Assembly (NCBI RefSeq): GCF_000003815.2
Contig: NC_049981.1
Location: 30,322,760-30,386,759 of the forward strand
Origin: Branchiostoma floridae
Lineage: Eukaryota; Chordata; Leptocardii; Amphioxiformes; Branchiostomatidae
Length of the DNA stretch: 64,000 bases
Reading direction: 5' to 3'
Position 1 is the stretch's first letter; each line of letters begins with the position of its first letter. Shown in pieces: positions 41,001-53,000 of the stretch. Under the pieces are notes generated by a model that saw only the letters and a program-made list of their open reading frames with translations, made no database searches and was not told the DNA's origin. Position numbers and translations under genes: made by a program.

Positions 41001-44000
41001 TGATAGCCACTTCGCGAAAAAAAAGCTTAATCTGGTCCAATACCAATACTTTGTTCTAAAAGAAAGGAAGCTTGAGGTCTAGAGATAGGCCTTGCATGGA
41101 GCAGGCTTTAGTTCCAGATCTACTGGTCACTACTACTAGGCTTGACTACAATGCAAGCAAGGAATATAGCAGTACAGTACTTCGTGCAATTAACAAGATC
41201 CATATTAAGTTCAACGTCCCATTTCACATCCTACCAACCTCATCTCCCAGGAGACACACAGCTGCGGCGTTGCCTCCGAATGGCTGGTCAGTGAAGGCAT
41301 CAACTTGGTACAGAGGAACCCACTTCTGACCAATGGCAGCCATTTTGTTCAACTTTTGACCTTCATGTACAACTACGGGACATTCCATTGCTGAAAAGGG
41401 GGTGCATTCAGTGTCATACAGCACACAACCTGGACTGGGTGTTTTCACTCAATGACGTGTGACTCAGTCATTCTTCATGGATAAGCCTGACGTTGCCAGA
41501 TACATNNNNNNNNNNNNNNNNNNNNNNNNNNNNNNNNNNNNNNNNNNNNNNNNNNNNNNNNNNNNNNNNNNNNNNNNNNNNNNNNNNNNNNNNNNNNNNN
41601 NNNNNGAGTGAGTGAGTGAGTGAGTGAGTGAGTGAGTGAGTGAGTGAGAGTTTTTTTTTTTTTTTTTTTTTTTTATTGAGATTCTCCATATACATATGGA
41701 GGGTATGGCGAAACAGGTGTCAAAGACGCCTTTTCAAAGCCACCATACCGTTGGCTTTGTTGTTCGGAGTTTCCATCTCCTAGGAGGACTTCCGACCAAG
41801 GATGCAAGGGGTTCCTCCTACCCCTGACTCGTGTGTCATGGCGGGTGCGTCATGCCCGAACATGCCCCTATGGCCTGGCACCACCACAAAGGCCTGTCAC
41901 TGCCACTAGCCGCAACTATGTACTCATTTACACCTGAGTTAGGTGAGGAAAGTCGTGTAAAGTGCCTTTCCCAAGGGCACAAGATCGGTGACACGGCAAG
42001 CGGATTTGAACCCGGGACCTCTCGGGCCTGAGACCAACGCGCTCCCGATCGTGCCACGCGGTCCCACAGAGTTGATGCGTACACGGATGTCACCCATATA
42101 ATTAAATCAACATGGCCTAATGCAAGAACCAATACAGATAGAGGCCACATAAAATTTTATTTCTTTAATAAGTGTACATTCATCTCTAGCTGATGAGATC
42201 ACATAATTTCATACATTACATGTATTGATATTTACAATATCAAAACTAGTTTCATCTATGGGCAGTGTTTATTAGTTTTAACTACACCAAAGTTTTCACT
42301 AGCAATAAACCTATATCGGTTTGTAAAGTTTATTTGTCACTTCGAATTGGTGTTTTATGAATATATGAATATGAATATCTATTTCAATGAATATCTATGT
42401 CTAACACAAAAAATACATTGCAAAATATCTAAGACATACACCAGTAGTAAAGCAATCCAGTACTGTTATATCCTGATCATGCCCTGTAAGACAACAGTAG
42501 CCTTCCCTGCAACATCCACTCTCCCGTCTTCTCTCAGTCTCACCTTCAAGTCCCCTCCCCTGGCAGAACACTGACGAGCTAACAGACAGACAGACAAAAC
42601 AAGCGGTTAGTGTTGCTGACTTAGAATCTTAAGGTTCTGGCTTCCAATTTCCTAACAGGCCCTCATGTTGTGCTCTTGGGAAAGGCACTTAACACGTATG
42701 AGTGCCCAGCTTTGGTATATAAGGGATGTCCTCTAGAATGGGAAGTAAATCTGGAGGTCACATTTGATTAGAATCTATCTCGCTTATCAAAAAGAGTAGG
42801 GGTCAATCCCAGTGGGAATGAATCAAACCTTACACAACTTATACATACTTATAAAATTTTAAAGAACTGGTGTGTTACACCTTAAGGCAGTTATGCAGAA
42901 CAAACTTTGTTGTATGGCAATTAAAGATATTAGTAACAGACAAAGGTTATTATCTTCACTTGCTGTTTGACTTTGACTTTTCTATTGGCTTTATCTATTT
43001 ACTGGTATACAGCAAATTGTACACAATGTGACAGGGACAGGGCTATATAAACATCTTACCATAGAATTCTGTTTTCCCCAGCTCCTTAGCCCAGTAGCTG
43101 GCCAGGACAGTATGAGCTGACCCTGTTACTGGGTCTTCTGGAATGCCATTCCAAGGCGCAAAATAACGAGAGATGAAATCGTACATTTCTCCGTGATTAT
43201 CCACACAACCATTCTCTAGACTTCCTGAGGAGATACAAAAATTAAGTCTAGTTAGAGACGCAAACTGATATCAGAGTCTGATCTAATGTGTGAAAACATA
43301 CTGGTACTAGCAGGACAAAAACACTTTTGACTATAAAGCATGCAAAACTACATGTTAAAAGTATTTCATGAACTGTAGTATTGGGTAATCCAGATCTCCA
43401 AACATATATTCAAAGATCGGATATCTAAGATAGTTACCTTTGACAGTCACAATGACACCTCTGATGATGTCTTGAGTGTGGGCTGCTAACATGGACGCCG
43501 TATCAGGCCTCAGACTTTCCAAGGTCTGTCTGCAGGAATTCAGAATACTGTACTCAATCTACAGGAAAATAGTCAAACTTGTCAACCATCTATTGCATGT
43601 TTTCTTTAATTGGTTTGTCTTATCAGTACTTTCAATGTATACACTTCCCTTGCAACTAAGTTAGTGAAGCAACAGTTTTCTTCCAATATACATTTGAATA
43701 CTTGTTGATAGGCAAGATTTCAGTGATGTTCATTACACGGACCTGGTGGCATCATCTGTAAGCCTCACCAGGAGATCCCCTCCTACAGACCTGCAGTACT
43801 GGAAGTCTCTGATAGGGGTCATGCCAACAAGTGCCTACAAGAACATGTGCAACATAGGCGCATGGCATTACTGACCTTGTTGTACCATCTTGAAGCCTGA
43901 CTACCAGCTTTTTGGCTGTGTGAGACACAAAAAGGTCTTCTACAGGAAGGTCCCCCACCACTATCTTTAGGACAGAAGAAGAATGTGCACTTATTTCTTT

Positions 44001-47000
44001 ATATACATGTTGTACATATAGTAAAACTCACATAAATGATACTATAGAAGCAAGGATGCAAACACTGGAAAGTGCTTTTGGCCAGACACATACTATCTAT
44101 ACAACATGACAAAGTGTACAGTCTACTTCAAGTACAGGACCTACCTGAAGCAACTGGGAATATGTTTCTTTGTCCTGGATGCAAAAATAAAAACAGACAC
44201 ATTTTAGTCCACAGTTACTTGTTATTTTGTCAGCAGCGATGAAGTTAGTGATATTAAACAATGAATCAAATGAACATTATCAATGCCAAAATAAAACAAT
44301 CAGTGTGTATGTTTGCACCTGAGGCTGTGACTTATTTTCAGGCAGGTCCAGTGAGATGAAATCTCCCTCCCTCCTGGCAAACAGGTCTCCACTCAGGGTC
44401 TGGAACGTCAGCTGGGAACTGGGGTTTTCTGAAGGGAGAGTTTGAAGCTGAACGTGACCAAAGCAAAATGTAGTTAACTTTATCCCTGCTCTGAATCCTC
44501 ATGACAACAAAGTCACTAGCATGCTACCACCAGAACTTCAGACTCAGAGGAGAAAAGTTTATCTTCTTACTCTACCTTAGTGAAACTTTTATTCACTATG
44601 ATACTACTGTAATAACAAAACTATAATATAGCATCAGGTTTGGTGAATAAACATTGAAATGCAATAGTATACTTATTGTGATTGAGAGCAAGGTTTTGTC
44701 TATTACACATGCATTCCTCAGCCTCCAGATACTTGACATGTTTCTGTCATCATTGTGTTGAGAGAGGGAAACACTGTGACATACAGAATTTTACTTACTC
44801 ATCATGTAGAACAGAGTAGCTGCAGAGGCCAGGGTCGCATGTCCACACAGAGCAACTTCATTGGTGGGAGTGAACCATCTGAGACCAAACTTGGAACCTA
44901 CAATACAGCAATGTAGATTACATGAACATGTAACTGCCCTGCATAACTGTCTGAAAACAACTTCCAACCATGCTCAACTCTATTTATACCATAACCAAAT
45001 GGGCAGCTTTCTTCATGGATTTAACAAATTGTAAAAGTGTGACATATCTTTAATAATCAAGTCATGTTGATTCTATTATATCTATGACATTCTCTGGGAA
45101 CCCAGAGTCTGGGAGAACTGGGAGCCTTCATTATGAAATCTAAGTCAAAGTCAAAGTCAAAGAAGTTTGAACAAATAACCGAACACATTGATTTTGGTAT
45201 ACATCAAACAGTGCATCTTTCATTTTTGTTCTCTCACATCTTCTTCTTTGACTTTGAAGTAGACTTTGGCACTCTCTGATATTAGAATCTGTTTCCGACA
45301 TTTTTATTTTTTATTCACAGCTTGTATCTGCTTTTGTAGCTGCTTTGTATAATTTACAGTAAGCTTGTAACCCTTTTGGGGGATTTAATAACAGGGGCCA
45401 AGGGTGGATGGAAATTGATTGGAATCTTGTTGAAATGGATGGTGACCACATCCAAGCATCTTAGTAATATTATCATCTTAACAAGCTACTGTAAATGCAG
45501 AAACTTTTGCGGTGGTTTAATGTTCATGGTTTTCGCGGTGGCCCCCTTCACCGTGAATCTATAACTGCCGCAAACATTTTTCCATGGCAGTAAGGGACTA
45601 CAGTGTATGGTGTTGCCGCGAACTTAGAACCATCGTGAAAAGTACTTTTTCCCGCTACTGTGAAATTAAATTCCCGCAAAACTTATTTACAGTAGTAGCC
45701 ATGTGTAATGCCAAGTATTCTCACTTGATGAAAAGTCGTCACCAGGGTTCAGTTTGCGGAGATAGGCTGTCTCAGACAGGTTCATTTCTGCTGCAATCTT
45801 TTGTTGGTGTTCTTCTGTCAAATCCTGTTGAAAAAGGCACATCTTAGTAACAATATGCAATAGATGAGGAAAACAAAAAATGAAATGGGTGGTTATTTTT
45901 GCCCCAAACAGAATCAGGCGATGTTCCGTTATTGATCATGAGCTACAGCTACTTTTTTGGGGCTGGAGTGGGGCAAATGGGGGAAGAAAAAGTACTAGTA
46001 CTGTGACAGCACAGGTAGCAAAGCGTAACTCACATAGAAATCATTAAGTATTATTAGGTATCAGGTATTTACTAAAAATAATCTCTCTAGATTTACATTT
46101 CAAACTCCTAAATTTCAAAAATTCACGAAGTATGAAACTTGAATGGCATGTTATATGGAGGGGAGGTTAAATTGTGTTTTAAAACAAAATGTTGCTGTTG
46201 ATGCGGCGAATAAAGATTCTCCAGAAGAAACACCTACCATATCTTCTAACAGACAAACTGCTGCCGGGTTTCCAGCGAATGGTTTGTCTGTAAAAGCGTC
46301 GACTTGGAAGATGGGTAACTTTTTCACGTCTGGGTCAGCCATCTTCAATTTGAACTCTGACCTACCGATATTCCAATAAACTATCGGGGGGGTTTCTACG
46401 TATGGTTTGTCCTAGAAAATCTATATAGAACCAATGTGAAATTAAAGATCTAGTCCATCTAAATTTCTATTCTATCTTAATCTTAAGCATTTTAACTTTT
46501 TATATAATTCTTTATACCTTTATTTGCGACCTCAACATTATTACTTCCCCCCATCGTTGTTTATGTGGAACAGTCCGTGTGTAAAGGCATTCAAACATGG
46601 CGACGGTTGATGAGCGGCAGGTTTGAACTATCTTTCTTTACTAAAGGTAACTTCAACCGATATAAACACTGTGTGTTAATAATTAGTAACGGAACAACGT
46701 AACAAAATGTTTTTGAGGTAACGAGCAATGATTAAGGGCACTGGGTATCTCTCACTGTGAAGGTATTTGCGTGAAGACAATAAGATTGTGTTGTTTACCA
46801 ACTCAACACTTTCACCAAATTCACAGGATTGAGTAACGTTGCATTCCGGACAAATTTACCATGGGTGAGGAGACCAGTATGGTGGCGACTTACTCGTTTC
46901 GTGGGGCGGAGTTCACCGTGACCATGAACGTGACGGGAGGTGACCAGCTGGCCGTGGAGGTACAGGACAAACTGACCGCTGACCAGTGGGCTGGGACCTT

Positions 47001-50000
47001 CAGCAGTTCTTACTTAGAGGACTTGACACACAAGACAGGCAACTACAAGTCATTCCCCATTTTTGTCAACATGTTGGAATCAGCCCTCACACAGACCTGT
47101 GATAGTGTGACACTTGACCTGCTGACCTACACTGACCTGGAAACCCTGCGAGGAAAGAAAGGTTTTGCGGGCACCAAACCGTTGCCTGCTAGTCATGTCG
47201 GGGTACTCACCACCAAGAGATATCTCATCCTTACATACACAGTGGAGTTTGACAGAATCCACTACCCTCTACCACTTCCTTATGTGGGAAAACCTGATCC
47301 TGCTGTACTTCAAGAAACCATCCGGAGACTAAACGAACAAATCAATAGGCTGACTACACAGGGAAACCAAGATCATAAGGGCAGTGAGTTCAGGAAACTG
47401 CGTAAGGCTTACAGCACCTTGCTCAAGGAAAAAGAGCAGATTGAGCAGGACTTTTTGCAGTTCAGACGGGATGTGGACTCTACTGCCAAGGGCAACCCTG
47501 CAAAGGAGATCCGGGTCCTTAAACAGGTTGTAAAGAACCTGGAGCAGGAGCTGCTGAAGGAGAGATCCCGACACCAGCGTTCAGCCAACAAGAAATCACA
47601 GGCCTACAAGGAGCTGCAGGAAGAGCTGGAGGAGCTCCGAGCAACAGAGAGGAACCTCAGAGTACGCGTCAAGAGCCTCACCAATGAGCTGGCGGTTTAC
47701 AAGAGAGGGCCACGGGAACGGTCCACCTCACGGGACAGATTCCGAGACCGATCATTATCTCGCGACCGCAGTGGACCAGCACCCAATTCCCGCTCACGAG
47801 ATAGACTTCGAGACAGGCCGTTATCCCGAGAGCGGTCATTATCCCGAGACCGTAGTGGACCAGGTCTCAGGTCCCGCTCCAGTTCCAGAGAGAGGACTTA
47901 TCGGTCCTACTCCGACATCAAAACGCCATCACCAATCGGCAGCAAACCCAGGTTTGACCCCACTGCATACGTGAAAAGACAGAACTTAAAGAAACAACAA
48001 TCTGCTGAAAAAAGGAAAAGGGAAACAAGGTCCATGGTGAGAACAGGAGGCACACCTGCTGAGAGAGGGAGAACCAGGTCCAGACAACGCCCTCCTATGA
48101 GGGAGCGGAATCGATCATCCTCAGTAGGCAGTACAGGTAGTGTGGGCAGGAACAGAACCCGGAGGTCATCAGCAGGGTCCATTTCTGATGTAGGGGTGCT
48201 GTCAGACAACGATGAACCTTCAAGAAGCAGGTTGAAGGGAGTTCTGAAGAAGCGCAAACCACCGAGTAGTTCTTACCTATGGACTACACCAGAGGGGCCT
48301 GACAGCCGGAAGAGATTGTCCAGTACCCCAGCCACTACATCTGCCCGCAGGAAGAGGTCAGCAGGGGTTCAGAAGGTCAGCAGTGGTGGCTACCATGACC
48401 GGTCTGCAGAAATGGCAGAAATCGACGCCCGATTGAGTGCTCTTCAGCAGTACATGCAGAGTAGTCTGGCTACACAGGACTACTAGGAGTGCAGTGAATA
48501 GAGATCTAAAGTAGCCTGGCTACACAGTACCTTTTGGGGTGCATTACATGCAGATCTGGAGTAGCTTGGCTGGCTGTACATGACTATACTGTATATGGAA
48601 CACAATTGCAAGACAACTGTGCTTCTAGATGTAGAAAGTACTTGTCAGTTCTTGTGTGACTGAGTTTGGAAAAGCCTGCATCTTAGCAAACTGTCTTACC
48701 CATAGCACGTATTGTTAGTACTGCTGATGAATAACAGATTCTTATTGACACCGATAATAACCAACAATGAAATGTTGTTTGTTGACAATCTTGTATGGTT
48801 TTGACTATGAAACTAAATCTTTTTGACTGCGACAAAATAGTGAATGGTCCACCATATGAATAAGCATGCTGGTTTCATGTACATTTACTCCTACTCCTAG
48901 TCAGCTTATGGTGGAACTCCACAAACTTTTAAGTATTCAATAAAGATAGTCATGATTGTTTTGTTCAATAACTACCCACTCATATATGAGAAGAGTGGTC
49001 TTTAATGTAATAGATAACATTATAGATTATGTAGACATGTAGCTAAATAATTTCATAATAGGTGTGAAGTCAATTTCTTGTAAATACCAAATATAACGTC
49101 TGATGCCAATCATTGTGCATTCACAAGAACAAGAAAGCAGGTCTTGCAAACCAGAAAATGTGTTTTTCTCCAGAGAACCTGAAGAGTACCTAAAGATTTT
49201 ATTGGCTCCCAGACAGAGGAAGGGAGACATTTTTTCAAGGAAGTCAGTTTGGCAAACAAAATGAAAGGATTGTTAGATTGCATTGTAATTATAAGCCTTG
49301 TTTTATCAAACAGTTGTTATCTGTTAGGAAGGATGTTGAGTGTATAACTTGTATAAGTACAAAAATGTATCTGAAAATTTTCTGTCATGATCAGCACTGT
49401 AGTGATGTATATGTATATCTGTTGCTAATGAAATTGAATTTGTTTGATTAAATTGTGGTTTATTATATTTTTCCAGTTCTACAGAGATGATATCCAATGA
49501 GAGAACCCCTGTTCGTTACATAGCTAGATATCTTTATTCTGTTTTCACTTCTCATCTACACCGCAACATCTTGTTCTTAGACTGGCAACAAGTAGCAGTG
49601 CAGGGAAAGAGGCAAGCTACTGTATGGGCATATTTTTGAATAAATCATTAATGAATTACAATACGTCTAACCATTTAACAGCTTTATCTATCTCTCGACC
49701 TGTAGTCAGGACTTAGCTAGAACATACTTTGCTTCAGATAGAGCCCTTCAAGCATTACTTTTCCCAAGTTCTAGTATTCAATTTCAGTGTCTTTATATAA
49801 TTAAAGTGTAAGTAAAAGTCATCCAAGGCAAGTCCATTGCAGGAGTTTGACCTTTACTACCTCTCAGTTTCCACAATAGAAAGGATGAAACTATTTCCTG
49901 CTTGGTTCGACAACAGTGCCCAGCAAATTTAAGTTGACTGCTTAACATACTAATAACCAGAGTTGATGCTTTTCAACAAAGGTCTCACTTTTCAAAATAA

Positions 50001-53000
50001 TTACATCTCATAACCTTAATTAGAGATCATCTGACAGCGGCACATAAAAAACAACAGTTCTGCTTGTCACCACCAACTTTTTGTCTGGATAACTAAACCT
50101 TTTAGCTTCTTGGGGATAAAATTTTGTTTACCAGACTACTCTTGCATCTAAGAGATAAGTGGAACTACGTGGGCCAAGATAANNNNNNNNNNNNNNNNNN
50201 NNNNNNNNNNNNNNNNNNNNNNNNNNNNNNNNNNNNNNNNNNNNNNNNNNNNNNNNNNNNNNNNNNNNNNNNNNNNNNNNNNAAAAAACATTAAGTCCTA
50301 TTTTGAGTTAGCCAGTCGGTTTCAAGATCGAAGCAATTTCTGGCCCCAATATTGGATTGTCTGAGTTAGGAGTCTGTATGGGGAAGTTCTCGATACCTTT
50401 TTCAGTCCACAGATAACAGTACAATTACTGTGGATGCTGTTGGCTCATAAATCGTATCATAGCACAATTCTATCATTGTCAACTTATATTACAGTACTTG
50501 TAACATTAGTTCACCTTTATCCATAGGGTAACCTATATCCGTTATATATAGAAATAGGGCATTTTTGGGACCATTAAGTTGACAGAGGTTAGTTTCACAA
50601 TTTATAATATATTGAAAATGTTTACATTTGAAACCCATTTCTTTGACCTGAAATCTCTAAATACCCAAAGAATCTAGGTTACCCCACGAATAGAAAGTAT
50701 TTTTAAGCCTCAAATTGCCTCGATCTTGAGGTGTTCAGGCAGACCCAACAATACAGAACCATCCCTGAAAGCTTTCCACATAAGACCGTCTCATGGGAGC
50801 ACTGATGGCTAGTGACCGACCACAGGGGTGGCATTATTGCAGCAGTTTGGGTAGGTGCAACTGCCTAATAGGATTGCAAAAGTGCTGCCCAGCAAACAAA
50901 CAAGCCAGAAGGATTATTGTAAATGCATTTAAGTTCATGGGGATTTGATTTCGCGCTAGTGGGAAAAAGGACTTTTTGCGGTGGCTTTCAAGTTCACGGT
51001 AGCACCATGCATTGTAGTCTATTACTGCCATGGAAAAATGTTCGCGGTGGTTTTAAACCGCGAAAACCGCGAACATTAAACCATCGCAAAAATTTCTGCA
51101 TTTACAGTACATGTAGCTAACCCTCCAACAGATAACTTAGGCCACACCAACTCAATTCTATGGATGACATCTGCACACTGATTTTTGCCTATTCTAAAAA
51201 ACACCTGTGGCCACATATCACTTATAAGAGCATCCCTGGTCAATCAGGATTTTATGCTTGCCAGAGGATCTGCTCTCCAGGGTAAGGGGGCACATAGTCA
51301 GGGCATGTTCTGCTCTTTAAACAAGAATTGAATTGCAATAAAAACATTATTGAAATGGCAACGATTTTCTCTTACAGTCTTACTGGTGGTGAACATAAGT
51401 AAGTAACATGTTTAGTCCTGTGGTTCAGCAGCATTTTGTTTGGTTGGATTTTCATCACTATTAGGGCCTCCAGAGGATGCCATCCATAAAATTAAAGTCA
51501 GTGTGGCGTAATTCTAATTTCCTGCCAGTTTTGTGAGTAGGAGTAGGCTGTAGAGCCATCTGAGGACATGTGTGAGTCAACCCACCCAACCTAATGATGT
51601 GTGACAAAGCGGCCCTCAGGGTTGGACAAGTCCACAAGCCCTATTGTCCAGGGCAAGTGAAAGTGCTGATCAGGCAGGTGCATGAACTACTTTGTCCAAT
51701 CCCCAATTGTCCAATTGTGCAAGTAAGATTTTTACATGAGAAGGATTTTCATATACAAAATGTACTTGTTATCTTTCACAGTCATAGCATCAAGTATTGG
51801 TTAACACCAAAAAATAGAGCCAACAATAACAGAATTCCATTGATGGAATTGAAAATAATTAGACAAATGTCATTCAAATGTCCGTACAAGGCGATAGTTA
51901 GTTCGGGCAAGTAAATTTTCCATGTACTTGCCCGATAGGACAAGTGGATTTGAGAAAACTTGTCCAATACTGGGCCCTTGTCACACCAACGAATGAACAC
52001 CAAGATGTATCAAGCCTGGCCCAGCTGGTAAATGAAGACTGAGATTTTACAGTATTTGCTATGTAGTTGGTCATAAATCATGGTTCAAATAAATCCCTAA
52101 TAAGACTACCCGTAAATCTCAAGAGATCAGAGCTGTCAAATTACACACAACTGTGAGTGGCGGGGAATGAAACAAGACACGATCGAGATTGAGAGATCAT
52201 GGGTTCAATTCCCTGCATTCCCCGTTAGACCAAAGAGGTTAAAAAAGACCTCAGTCCTTGGTTAGACATTGTGTCCTTGGAAAAGGCTTTACAAGGCTTT
52301 TTTCACTCTACCCAGGTGTTGAAATACTAGTAATGGGTAAAAAAATCAATGGCGCACCAAATCCGAAGTGTGTGTTTTGGCACCCAATATTTATAAAACA
52401 CATGAACCGAAGAGGCTTGGTGGGCGTCACTCCACCACAAGGGAAAGTCGTGTAATGTGCCTTTCCCAAGGACAAGATGTCGGGGCATGTTGGGTATCGA
52501 ACTTGGGACCTTGTGATTCCGAACTGAACGCTATACCAGTTACGCCACACCAATGCCACAGGTAAATAACGGGTACCTGACTACATACAACAGCAGCCAA
52601 AACGTACCTAAAATGCTTTGGAGCTATGCAAACATCACATGGCTGTACTATCAATACGGAAGTTTAGCTTAGCAACAAGTACAATACACCAAACAGGCCT
52701 TATCTTTATTGTTGTGTATGCACTAATCAAGCCAAATTAGGCACCAATCAAAAGCAAACAAAGTAGCCAATGCTGAAGGCTATAACCCATCTGTTAAATG
52801 AGCATTTCCCTCACAAAGTAAACAGAAGAAATCCTCAGTCATTGTTTTCTCTACAATGAAGTTTATATGTATTAAAGCTTGATTAGGCCATGTTGATTTG
52901 ATTATATGGATGACATCCTCCGGGAACTCCAAAACTGGTGCGAGCGAGCGAAAAAAAAAAAAGTTTGGCCAAAAAAAAAAAGTTGCCTTCAGTATGAAAT

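Noticed and set aside
42573-42575. Nearer acceptor (GTCAG) for the last PBLD-B exon
   Set aside because: It would enter in the wrong phase and lose the QCSARGG frame; the TTAG acceptor six bases upstream keeps the frame.
46343-46348. Longer start for PBLD-B two codons upstream
   Set aside because: The codon there is TTG, not ATG; the first ATG is at 46342. Likewise the Helentron starts at ATG 35665, not the TTG just before it.
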